Positions 1-7,411 of a stretch of 64,000 nt of DNA are shown one piece after another (position 1 is the stretch's first letter; each line of letters begins with the position of its first letter). Below the pieces are notes generated by a model. It made no database searches. It was not told the origin of the DNA and worked only from the letters and a program-made list of their open reading frames with translations. The position numbers and the translations under genes were made by a program. Source of the stretch: GCA-2705995 sp965661625 (lineage in GTDB: Bacteria; Bacteroidota; Bacteroidia; Flavobacteriales_G; Salibacteraceae); NCBI GenBank assembly GCA_965661625.1, contig CBFIEM010000013.1, positions 1-64,000 on the forward strand, in the 5' to 3' direction.

Positions 1-464
1 AACGTAGGGATAAATGCAATTGCATTTACACCTCCAATAAGTATATAAAAGCTAAGCTAATGGATTTTTGATTGAACCGTCAGATCCACGGTTAAAACCT
101 GTTCATCTGGTTTCAGTTCATGCTTATCCGTTGAACTCAACGCGTGCTAAAGTTATTTCAAGCAACATCCCGGAACTCTAACCATAATGCATTTACTTTT
201 TTATGGGAATAGAAAGCGGGGTTCCGCAGGTATACGCTAATAATCAGGATTTGTATGGCATTGCATTACTTGTGGTGATTGAACAGCACCATCCCATCCT
301 TTACTATTCATCCCTCAGCTGCTGTTTTCAGAAGCTGGCCGTTTATTCTCTTGCAAAGGGCTTGAATTTGGTCATTTTCACGACAGATAGGCCTATTTAA
401 GGTGTCTATTATTTCAGATCCAGTTTAGGCAATTGATATTTGCATCACAAAAAAGCATCGCGTT
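1..464. other. Left-edge region without a convincing gene
   Basis: I see no supported gene here. Frame 1 of the plus strand is open from base 1 to a TAA at 46-48 and could be the last 15 codons of a gene starting outside the window, but nothing identifies it. A perfect 18-bp palindrome lies at 11-28 and a short 6-bp inverted repeat at 75-80/88-93. A 65-codon reading frame at 203-400 has no recognisable domain or ribosome binding site. The end of the region must contain the promoter of the peroxiredoxin-like gene at 465, but no clear Bacteroidota promoter was found. Confidence 0.4.
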
Positions 465-992
465 ATGGTCTTGGAAAATGAACGTGCTCCGTATTTCAAC
501 GTTACCGATTTTAGGGGAACCTCAGTTGATCTTGAATCATTCAAAGGCAAACGCGTTTTAGTTTCTTTTTTACGTGGTGCTGCATGTCCATTTTGTAATA
601 TGCGCATGCGCGCATTGAAAATGCACGCCGAAGATTTAGCTGCAAAGGGAATCGGGATTGTTGTTTTTTTAAATGCGAGTAAATCAGAAATTGAGCGGTA
701 TTCGGGAAGGGAGAACCCTCCCTTTGCAATCATTCCAGACCCGAGCAATGAGCATTACAAGCGCTACGGCGTGCAACAGTCACATATGGGCATGTTAAGG
801 GCCATCCTTCAGCCAAAGAAAATGATTCGTATGATGCGTAGCGGATTTTTCAACCTCAGGGCAGTTGTTGACCCGCCTATTATTCCTGCTGACTTTGTTG
901 TTGGTCCAACTGGAACTATTGAAAGGGCTTATTACGGGAAAGATTTTGGAGATCACATAAACTTGGATGAACTCTTGAATACACAACCTTGA
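465..992 (+). CDS. Peroxiredoxin-like AhpC/TSA-family protein
   Basis: A 175-aa thioredoxin-fold protein of the AhpC/TSA (redoxin) type, probably a cytoplasmic thiol peroxidase: there is no signal peptide. The N-terminal half follows the peroxiredoxin pattern (acidic start, then a Gly-Lys turn near residue 28 and a beta strand leading to the active site). The active site reads GAACPFCNMRM, with Cys41 and Cys44 forming a CxxC; classical peroxiredoxins have TxxC here, so this belongs to the redoxin-like side of the family. A later block at about 148-160 (DFVVGPTGTIERAYYGKDFG) is the usual cis-Pro/strand region. The stop lies 4 bases before the ATG of an AraC regulator, so the two are probably co-transcribed. 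The exact reductant and substrate cannot be told. Confidence 0.8.
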   Translation: MVLENERAPYFNVTDFRGTSVDLESFKGKRVLVSFLRGAACPFCNMRMRALKMHAEDLAAKGIGIVVFLNASKSEIERYSGRENPPFAIIPDPSNEHYKRYGVQQSHMGMLRAILQPKKMIRMMRSGFFNLRAVVDPPIIPADFVVGPTGTIERAYYGKDFGDHINLDELLNTQP

Positions 993-996
993 AGTA

Positions 997-1833
997 ATGA
1001 TTTACACCGGAAGTAATGACGAATTGCTGGAGCTGGCAGTGCATAATGAACCCTGCGCAGCTCTGTTTGGTAAAAAAGGTAATCGCGGTTTAACCATAGC
1101 TTGGTTTAGGGATCAGGCATCTCAATTAATCATTGATGGAAATGAACGGCAGTTTGAGGCAAATCAAATTCTATTTCTGACAGACTTAAACGAAGTAGAG
1201 GTGTTAAACCTGGGTCAGGTGAACTACCTCAGTTTCAACCGACCCTTTTACTGCATTGTTGATCATGATGAGGAGGTGAGTTGCAGGGGAGCACTTTTTT
1301 ACGGTGCTCGAGAGGCTCCTCACATCAAATTGCCAACCCAAGCTATTGAGCGTTTTGAATTGCTATGGCGCATGTTTCAATTGGAGATGGAGCACAGGGA
1401 TAAACTCCAAATTGAGATGTTGCAAATGATGCTTAAACGCTATTTGATATTGTGCACCCGACTCTACAAGGAACAGCACCCTCAACTACCCAATAAGCAA
1501 GAATCAGATGTGATCAGGGAGTTTCATTTTCTCGTTGAAAAACATTTTAGGGAATTGCATACGGTAAGCGCCTATGCCGATCGTTTAAACCGTTCTCCCA
1601 AAACATTGTCGAATTTATTTGCCAAGCTTGGTGATGAGACGCCACTGCACATTATCCATGAGCGCAAGTTGCTAGAAGCCAAGCGCAAACTAGCTTACAG
1701 CGATCAGCAAGTGCAAGAGGTTGCTTTTGGATTGGGATTTACTGACCTGCAGGCATTCAGTAGGTTTTTTAAACATAAAACAGGAATAACACCCTCTGAA
1801 TTTCAACAACAAGCCGCAAGCCGCAACATGTAG
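997..1833 (+). CDS. AraC-family transcriptional regulator
   Basis: A 278-aa DNA-binding regulator. The C-terminal domain (about residues 175-272) has the two helix-turn-helix motifs of AraC/XylS proteins, ending in the family signature VAFGLGFTDLQAFSRFFKHK followed by TGITPSEFQ. The N-terminal 110 residues look like a cupin-like sensing domain (short beta strands, FEANQILFLTDLNE), with a helical linker at 115-165. It starts 4 bases after the peroxiredoxin-like gene, so it may control that gene or sense the same stress (inference). Ligand unknown. The gene ends with TAG. Confidence 0.88.
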   Translation: MIYTGSNDELLELAVHNEPCAALFGKKGNRGLTIAWFRDQASQLIIDGNERQFEANQILFLTDLNEVEVLNLGQVNYLSFNRPFYCIVDHDEEVSCRGALFYGAREAPHIKLPTQAIERFELLWRMFQLEMEHRDKLQIEMLQMMLKRYLILCTRLYKEQHPQLPNKQESDVIREFHFLVEKHFRELHTVSAYADRLNRSPKTLSNLFAKLGDETPLHIIHERKLLEAKRKLAYSDQQVQEVAFGLGFTDLQAFSRFFKHKTGITPSEFQQQAASRNM

Positions 1834-2021
1834 TTCCAACCCCATTACCTTGCTGTGCCCTTTGGAGCGTGTTGTAAATGCGGTAATGTTCTGCGGGGCT
1901 GGTCAGCATACAGGTAATAGGCACGGGTTAGTTACGGATGCAGCACATAATGAGCTGCGCTTAGAACTAACGCAATGCACAACCTAATAATCCAATCATG
2001 AGAACGAGTTAATGCAGGGCA
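1834..2021. other. Intergenic gap with a long imperfect inverted repeat
   Basis: This gap separates the plus-strand AraC gene from the convergent secreted-protein gene. At 1927-1971 there is a two-step dyad: GTTAGTT (1927-1933) pairs with AACTAAC (1965-1971), and inside a symmetric 6/6 bubble GCAGC (1940-1944) pairs with GCTGC (1954-1958). It has no following T-run, so it is not a simple rho-independent terminator. It might act as a transcript-end structure for the two convergent genes or be part of a dispersed repeat. Confidence 0.4.
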
Positions 2022-2546
2022 TCAATCGCTTAGGATGCAATTTGCATTTTGTTTCGTTTTTTCAACTTTTTTGGAGTTACCAACCTCACGGGTCAACGTT
2101 TCATCTCCTAGTTTGATACTCACCACTGAAAAGCCATGGGTAGCCAGTTTTTGCATTTGCTCTCGCGTACAATAAAACGTCGCCGAAAAATTTGTAGCCA
2201 CTTGATCTCCTGTAACATAACTGAGCGGAGTCGCTTCTTGAGCAGCTGGATATTTCTCAATATCACCATTCCCAAGTTTCAAATTGATTTCGGTTCCTTT
2301 AGGCATAACAAAATTGCGTTCGCCAATTAACGCCACTTCCATTTCAATTCTAAACTCGTCTGCTTTCCGGTAGAAGTTAACAACGAAATCCCTGCCGCTC
2401 ATAGTCATTTTAGACTTTCTGATTCGCTCTTCACTCATCGGGTCAGTTTCGTCTACTTTGTATTTACATTTCTGAGCTGCTACTTCTTGAACGGATACTG
2501 CAAGAAGGAAAAAACTAAATACTACGGTGCTGATTTTATGCATCAT
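2022..2546 (-). CDS. Secreted protein of unknown function
   Basis: A 174-aa protein I do not recognise. It has a clear Sec signal peptide (residues 1-24, ending AAAQ-like in VQEVAAQ), so it is exported to the periplasm or beyond. The mature part is mixed beta, with alternating polar and hydrophobic strands (MTMSGRDFVVNFYRKADEF, EMEVALIGE) and only two cysteines, Cys27 and the one in FYCTREQM, that could pair. There is no lipobox and no T9SS tail. Two ATGs stand in tandem at the start (2546 and 2543) and either could be used. It faces the AraC gene convergently and is monocistronic as far as can be seen. Confidence 0.65.
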   Translation of the reverse strand: MMHKISTVVFSFFLLAVSVQEVAAQKCKYKVDETDPMSEERIRKSKMTMSGRDFVVNFYRKADEFRIEMEVALIGERNFVMPKGTEINLKLGNGDIEKYPAAQEATPLSYVTGDQVATNFSATFYCTREQMQKLATHGFSVVSIKLGDETLTREVGNSKKVEKTKQNANCILSD

Positions 2547-2712
2547 GAATGGGTTTGATTTAATTCCAATTGACTGATTTTTATTCGGGTTAAATTTAAG
2601 TAAACAGAACGCATGTTTTCGTGAGGCATGTAAGAAAAATGAAGTTTCTGAAATGGGCCATAACGCATGTGTGAATCCTGTTGCTAGTAGCTTTTTATTG
2701 TGCTCTATACGT

Positions 2713-3168
2713 TTATGCTAGGGTAAAAGTTGCCGTTAAGCCAACACAAAAATTACGTGGAAGGCGATCAACACCGAAAATAGCACGAGTATGGGTTCCT
2801 TTTTCCTCAAGGATATTTACAAATAGGTCTGACGCTCCATTGGCTACCAACGGTGAATCATCCCAATCACCGTCGGCTTGAAAATACACGTCAACATGAT
2901 TGAGCCCAAGAATCTGCTCAAACCCTACCTTGGCGTTCACCTGGGCCAACACGTTGAGGGCACAGAGTTCCATAGCTTTAGCCCCTTCAGCCGTAGTTGC
3001 TTCATTACCGAGCCTGCCTTGATAATGATATACGTTAGCTAAAATTGGAAACTGAATGGCAATGTACGCGATGTTTCCGCGAATATTTACGGAAGAATAG
3101 CTCCCCCCAGGAGTTGAAAGGGTAGGGAGGTGATACCCGAGTTTGTTGAGCTGCTCTATTGGTGTCAT
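2713..3168 (-). CDS. RidA/YjgF-like family protein (UK114-like subgroup 1)
   Basis: A 151-aa protein of the YjgF/YER057c/UK114 superfamily, in the longer subgroup that begins TPIEQLNKLG. Family members form trimers with ligand pockets between subunits; the best known hydrolyse reactive enamine/imine intermediates. The pattern here includes a strand pair at 23-40 (SSVNIRGNIAYIAIQFP), the helix AMELCALNVLAQVNA at 66-80 and the late block FVNILEEKGTHTRAIFGV at 116-133. The Arg of THTRA corresponds to the substrate-binding Arg position of RidA, while the usual C-terminal PxxAxVEIE end is replaced by NFCVGLTATFTLA. So it may bind a different ligand. No signal peptide. A second, canonical RidA is at 27589-27966. 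Confidence 0.8.
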   Translation of the reverse strand: MTPIEQLNKLGYHLPTLSTPGGSYSSVNIRGNIAYIAIQFPILANVYHYQGRLGNEATTAEGAKAMELCALNVLAQVNAKVGFEQILGLNHVDVYFQADGDWDDSPLVANGASDLFVNILEEKGTHTRAIFGVDRLPRNFCVGLTATFTLA

Positions 3169-3205
3169 ACACTAGGTGAAATCCGTTTACGTATCTAGGA
3201 AAATT

Positions 3206-3688
3206 TTACTCTTCGAAATAGTCAGTTTTTAGGGGGCGCTTAAATATGAAACGGGTAATGTAAATTCCCTGGCCATCATCACCGCCAGCGTCGCTTTCAA
3301 CACCACTTACAACATGCATGAGCTCCCATCCATCTACCGACATTTCAGTGAGTTTTGCTCCAATCATGGCATCGTTGGAGGCAATATTTTGAAAGTTAAT
3401 TCCAATCACAGAGTAAAAGTTTAGCAACTTGGTTTCGTCGAGTTCATCAATTTTGATGTCCCTGCGTTTTACGCGGCCTTGATCAGAGTCTGTTCCGCTC
3501 CTTCGCTCGGTAGTGAAATCTGCTGGGTTTAGGTTTGATTTTGCATCGATTAACCGAGAGCGACCAAGCCCCATGGGAATTATGGATTCAACAGAGGTAA
3601 GGACTTTGTACTCAAAACCTTGAGCAAAAGTTTCAACCCCAATAAATACTAATATCACAGCGATTCCGAATGTTGTAATTGTTTTCAT
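3206..3688 (-). CDS. Exported protein of unknown function
   Basis: A 160-aa protein with a signal peptide (residues 1-22, cleavage after VETFAQ). The mature chain carries a C-terminal segment, TEMSVDGWELMHVVSGVESD, then ITRFIFKRP, that resembles the DUF4177 type of short alpha/beta unit (a 'G-W-E-L' turn followed by a strand ending in basic residues). I cannot give a function. It starts 34 bases downstream of the interrupted barrel-like gene (3723-5015) on the same strand, so the two may be one transcription unit. Confidence 0.6.
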   Translation of the reverse strand: MKTITTFGIAVILVFIGVETFAQGFEYKVLTSVESIIPMGLGRSRLIDAKSNLNPADFTTERRSGTDSDQGRVKRRDIKIDELDETKLLNFYSVIGINFQNIASNDAMIGAKLTEMSVDGWELMHVVSGVESDAGGDDGQGIYITRFIFKRPLKTDYFEE

Positions 3689-3722
3689 GAGTATATTTTT
3701 ATTTTGAAAGTTGACCCACTAT

Positions 3723-5015
3723 TCAAAAATGCTGCCACTTTAAATCTTGAATGCTGTACTGTAGTGTTAATCCAATTCTACTCCAATCAGCAATTGAGGT
3801 AGCTGGAGAGGTGGCTCTATAAGCTGTAGCGCTTCGTGAATCTAAAGTAGCATAGCCGCCCACCATAATGTGCCCGCCAGTTTTGAACCCAATTACTTGC
3901 ATACCTAACCTTAAAGGAATGGTTGTTTCAGAGGATGCCGTGATATTTCCGAATAGTTTTACCATTACACAAGATTCGGCCGATACCGATTGAATCGTGG
4001 TGAATCCGATGTTTCCGCTTACAAAATCGCCGTAATAAAATTCTGTAAATCCACTGTACGTTTGATCGTTTGTTTTGAAAGACTGGTAGTCGTTGATATT
4101 AACGAGCACCATATTATCGAAAGATAATTTTGCTGTTAGGTAAGATCGGGTTGAAACCCAGCTACGGTAACCTAAACCTAGCTAGAACCCCGTGTGGTAA
4201 TACCTGCTCTCAAAAGTAGGTTGACCAGGTAGTAAAGTAGCAAGGGAATCGGGGTGGGTAACAACATTGAATCGGGCGCTACGTCTGCCTACTGTAAAAA
4301 ATAAATCTCCTCCTACATGATTCAATTGATTGGATCGATAAGCCTCAATTTTTTGAGATAAGTGCTCCTTCTTCTTGTTTTTGCGTTGATAGGCACTTGA
4401 AATAGCTGGAATGTCTGATTTTTTGACAAACAAATAGGCTGATATTATCAACTTGAGGTTTTCATTTCTAAGGTGGGAATACCTCCAAGCAAGCAATTGT
4501 TCCTCTAATTTATTGGGCTGATGCCTATAGCGTTGGCAAATTTTCACAAGCGAATCAACAACCTGCTTATCTGCTTTAGAATTAGAAGCTTCGTTCAAGA
4601 GTTGATTTAGCTTTTTTTCAAACACTATTCTTGAAGAATCTAGTACAGGCTGAAGTTTTTCAACGCGTGAAATTGCTCTAGCATGCCTTCGTTCGCATTT
4701 CCTTTTGCGGTTCCAGGTTGTACCAAGTGTAATGCCTAAACGGGTATAAGGGCTAACGGGAGATCCGCTAGTTAACCCAGTTGTGCCAGCTAGGTTCATG
4801 GATTCTAAATCAAATTGAAAGATAGAACCACTGTGCTGGGAATCTTGTGTTTTGTGATGTCCGTAATTAAAAAACACCTTGCTCTGGGTAGGGTCTACAC
4901 CAACATATGTTGCGTTATAAACGGTTCCTTCTGGGTTAAAATGAACAGGTGTAAATTGCGCAAATAGGGATGCGGTCACTACTAAACTGATGGTTGTAAC
5001 TAGAATGTGTTTCAT
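3723..5015 (-). pseudogene. Interrupted beta-barrel-like exported protein (in-frame TAG)
   Basis: Two reading frames in the same phase are separated only by one TAG (4182-4184). The upstream part gives 277 residues: signal peptide 1-20 (ending SLFAQ), short beta-rich segments to about 101, a very basic, helical Lys/Arg-rich insert at about 102-232, then strands again (GGDLFFTVGRRSARFNVV). Past the TAG the same frame continues without another stop: LGLGYRSWVSTRSYLTAKLS and on to the beta-strand-rich part ending LQYSIQDLKWQHF at 3723. Reading through gives about 430 aa, the style of a small outer-membrane barrel. TAG is the ordinary stop of many other genes in this window, so general amber reassignment is unlikely. 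It is either a recent nonsense mutation, a sequencing error, or local readthrough. Function unknown. Confidence 0.7.
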
Positions 5016-5060
5016 GGGTAGGTTTGTTTTAGAAGTCCCGAATTTAATGATTTATTGACC

Positions 5061-5412
5061 TTAACCAATTGGGGTTCCATTATTAACATGGCTGGCTGGA
5101 GTTAAAAGCACACAGCCATCCTCGCTCAATGTTCCGAGTATAAGGCACGTGCTCATTTTATGTGCAATTTGTTTGGGGGGGGAAATTAACGATAGCAATC
5201 ACTTGTTTTCCAATCAATTCTTGTGGTTGATACTTTTCGGTAAGCTGAGCAGAACTTTGTTTGATTCCAAGAGATCCAAAGTCTATTTGACAGAGGTACG
5301 CTGGTTTGTGCGCTTCAGGAAAGTGTTCGGCTGATAGGATGGTGCCCACCCGCATGTCTACGTGTTGAAATTGTTCCCAGGTAAGCGGATCTTGATTGGA
5401 TTGTTGGTTCAT
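5061..5412 (-). pseudogene. csaA: CsaA-like tRNA-binding-domain protein, frameshifted
   Basis: Residues 1-79 from the ATG at 5412 match the CsaA/EMAP-type OB-fold tRNA-binding domain (FQHVDMRVGTILSAEHFPEA, then FGSLGIKQSSAQLTEKY, then GKQVIAIVNFPP). The frame then leaves the family and stops after five residues. The break sits in a run of eight G on the plus strand (5175-5182). Removing one base restores the frame and gives KQIAHKMSTCLILGT, then VLLTPASHVNNGTPIG and a TAA at 5061-5063: exactly the CsaA C-terminus and a normal total of about 112 aa. CsaA proteins are small dimers with proposed chaperone/tRNA-binding roles in the cytoplasm. The defect is either a homopolymer sequencing error, a phase-variable tract, or a real pseudogene. 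Confidence 0.85.
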
Positions 5413-5425
5413 AACCTAGAAGTTA

Positions 5426-5500
5426 CGCGCAATAGGGATTGGAGCGGCATCCTCTCCGACAAAGGGAGGAGAGATACAGCGGAAAGCCCGACCCCCGAGT
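5426..5500. repeat. GC-rich structured intergenic element
   Basis: Upstream of csaA is a non-coding block richer in GC than its surroundings. It contains an inverted repeat CTCTCC (5452-5457) / GGAGAG (5468-5473) with a 10-base loop, flanked by a GCGGCATC-type and a CAGCGGAAAGCCCG-type segment. I recall similar blocks dispersed in genomes of this phylum, but I found no second copy in this window, so calling it a repeat is an inference. Confidence 0.35.
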
Positions 5501-5515
5501 TGTGGCTTATTGCTT

Positions 5516-5573
5516 AAAAAAAGACGCCCCCCCTTGTTTCGCATTCCTCAAAGGGTCAAAACGAGGGGGGTGC
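5516..5573 (-). terminator. Rho-independent terminator of the lipase gene
   Basis: On the minus strand, immediately after the lipase stop at 5584, a strong GC-rich stem (5559-5573 with 5525-5538, including a 6-pair G/C core) is followed by seven T (complement of A 5516-5522). This is the canonical shape and position for terminating the lipase transcript. Confidence 0.8.
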
Positions 5574-5583
5574 CCAAAATGAA

Positions 5584-7017
5584 TTAATGTTGAATGATCA
5601 GGGGTAATGTTGCCAATCTACCCGATTGGTTGACTTGAACGGCGTACCACCCGGCAGTTAGGTTGTTGGTTGAGAAGGCATTGCTACCCGGTTGAAGTGT
5701 ACCTTCAAAAACCCGAGAGCCATTGATGTTATATATGGTAAACGTACCCTGCTTAGCACTGTTAATGCGAATACCATTGTTTGCCGGATTGGGGTACAAA
5801 TTGGCTTGGGCTTTGGAAAGCTCTTGAACATTAAGAATGGTTGTGCACGTTTGGTCCACAAAAGGCGCAAAAAAGTCAAAGGCATCCGATAATGCAGGAA
5901 TTACGCAATCGCCATGGTTTCCGGTGCCGCTTTGTACAGCTTCTACATCTGCTGCTCCATTTTCATTCATTACTGAATCGGCATAGAGTGCATTTTGATA
6001 TGCTACTTGCTCGTCTGCGGTACAATAGAACATGCGCACTGGTGCTTCAGGAACCCAGTCGTATACATCGTTATCTGCTATGGCAATGCGCAAGGGGTGA
6101 TTTGAGTCTTGCACAAAGTTGTCGTACACGGTTGTGTCCATAAAATCGCGGATGATTTGGGGTAACACGAAGTTGACATCGCCAACTGTAAATTGATTTT
6201 GTTGTCCATCGAAATATGTTGGCATATAACCATCATACGGCGATTGAAAGATGTCGCTGAGGTTGGTGTATAGGTTTCCGTAGGCACGCTGATACCCGAT
6301 AATGAGGTATGCGATGTATCCTGGGTTTGAATAGGGGAGTCCGGAAATGATTTGATCGGTTTGCGGACCGCTCATTACATAAGGACCTGAGCATGGGGCA
6401 GAGGCAACTACATTAAATTCCCAAATGTTGTTGGATTGAATGTACTGATGAGTGGCCATTGCTGCATGACCACCTTGAGAGTAACCTGTTAAAAAGAGCT
6501 GGTTGTTATCGCGAATTGAGGTTGAGTCAGTTAGAAATTCACGTGTTGCCTTGAGCAGATCAACACTCGCTGTGGCTTCAGTTTCAGCATGCACATAAGG
6601 GTGGATTCCGCTGCTTTCTCCAAGGCCAATGTAATCGGGTGCGGCAACAATGAAGCCTTTTGAGGCGAAAATTTTTGGAATAATGGCTTCGAAATTATTT
6701 GCTGAAGGAACATCGAATTTGCGAAGCACTGTTCCATGGCAATAGAGGCCAAGTGGCAACGTGTCGCATGTAGCTACTTGTGGAATGGCCACCGCGCCAG
6801 AAGCAATATGCGGATCACCGTTCTCATCAACAGTGTTGTACACCACTTTGTAATAATCTACGTTGTATTCTGGAGTGATCTGACTTACAATGCTTAAATC
6901 GTTGGTTGTAGCTGTTTCGATGAAGGAAACCGAAATGAGGTGTTGGCTAAATAATGAGGTGCCAAAAAAGAAGCAAAAAAGAGATATAAACAGGTGTTGG
7001 AATTGATTTAATGTCAT
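5584..7017 (-). CDS. Secreted alpha/beta-hydrolase (lipase/esterase-like) with T9SS type A sorting domain
   Basis: A 477-aa exported hydrolase. I chose the ATG at 7017 because it leaves a standard signal peptide (MTLNQFQHLFISLFCFFFGT, cleaved after SLFSQ); an ATG-like start at 7053 would add 12 residues. The hydrolase part resembles secretory lipases/esterases: an HG oxyanion region (GLYCHGTVLRKF), the strand KGFIVAAPDYIGLGES, the nucleophile elbow GYSQGG (Ser about residue 180) and a late NHGDCV that could hold the catalytic His. The last ~73 residues (from NLYPNPANNG to LPLIIQH) form a T9SS type A C-terminal domain, so the enzyme is expected at the cell surface or released. Likely substrate: esters or lipids, not further defined. 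Followed by a strong terminator. Confidence 0.87.
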   Translation of the reverse strand: MTLNQFQHLFISLFCFFFGTSLFSQHLISVSFIETATTNDLSIVSQITPEYNVDYYKVVYNTVDENGDPHIASGAVAIPQVATCDTLPLGLYCHGTVLRKFDVPSANNFEAIIPKIFASKGFIVAAPDYIGLGESSGIHPYVHAETEATASVDLLKATREFLTDSTSIRDNNQLFLTGYSQGGHAAMATHQYIQSNNIWEFNVVASAPCSGPYVMSGPQTDQIISGLPYSNPGYIAYLIIGYQRAYGNLYTNLSDIFQSPYDGYMPTYFDGQQNQFTVGDVNFVLPQIIRDFMDTTVYDNFVQDSNHPLRIAIADNDVYDWVPEAPVRMFYCTADEQVAYQNALYADSVMNENGAADVEAVQSGTGNHGDCVIPALSDAFDFFAPFVDQTCTTILNVQELSKAQANLYPNPANNGIRINSAKQGTFTIYNINGSRVFEGTLQPGSNAFSTNNLTAGWYAVQVNQSGRLATLPLIIQH

Positions 7018-7176
7018 GGTCAATGATTTAGCTAGTTTATTAACAACGGACAAGATACAATTTCAGGTTATTAACAATGCGAATTGGAAAACTGTTGCGG
7101 TAAATAACTCAAATGACTTGTGGTTAACTGTAGTTTAGATACACCGAATTATCAAACACCCAAGTAAATTAGCGTT

Positions 7177-7341
7177 ATGGAGAAAGACCTTAAAGAACAG
7201 ATTGTTAACCTTCGGAATGAGCTTTCTGGAGATATGTTCAAAGACATGGAAATTCGCGACAAAATTCACAATCTGGAGATGAAGTTGAATGGTGTGAAGC
7301 CATCAGACTCAAAAATTGACTGTGTAGGTTGCGGTAGTTAG
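7177..7341 (+). CDS. Small 54-aa protein with C-terminal CxxC tail
   Basis: A short gene of 54 codons: ATG at 7177, TAG at 7339-7341. The product is a charged helix (EQIVNLRNELSGDMFKDMEI, then RDKIHNLEMKLNG) followed by a flexible linker and the end KIDCVGCGS. The coding pattern is convincing: no stop, charged coiled-coil-like helix, and a perfect terminator right after it (7359-7406). I recall short proteins ending CVGCGS as conserved but uncharacterised in Flavobacteria-type genomes. The terminal CxxC could bind a metal or form a redox disulfide. Too short for many gene finders. No signal peptide, so presumably cytoplasmic. Confidence 0.78.
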   Translation: MEKDLKEQIVNLRNELSGDMFKDMEIRDKIHNLEMKLNGVKPSDSKIDCVGCGS

Positions 7342-7358
7342 TAAATCAAATTGATGTG

Positions 7359-7406
7359 AAACCGATTTGCAGGTTTGTATTCCAAGCGCGCAAATCGGTT
7401 TTTTTT
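7359..7406 (+). terminator. Rho-independent terminator of the small CxxC-tail gene
   Basis: A perfect 12-bp stem, AAACCGATTTGC (7359-7370) with GCAAATCGGTTT (7390-7401), closes a 19-base loop and runs into eight T (7399-7406). It lies 18 bases past the stop of the 54-aa gene. The converging OmpA-family gene ends at 7412, so the stem may also help stop that transcript, but the minus-strand side lacks a long T-run. Confidence 0.9.
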
Positions 7407-7411
7407 GTACC

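Noticed and set aside
203..400. 65-codon reading frame on the plus strand
   Set aside because: No domain, no ribosome binding site and composition unlike the neighbouring genes; not supported as a gene.
1927..1971. Integron attC site
   Set aside because: The inverted arms read GTT...AAC from outside to inside, the reverse of attC, and no integrase or cassette genes are nearby.
3723..5015. Amber codon reassignment as an explanation of the in-frame TAG
   Set aside because: Several sound genes here end with TAG (for example at 1833, 7341, 26281 and 32454), so TAG is an ordinary stop.
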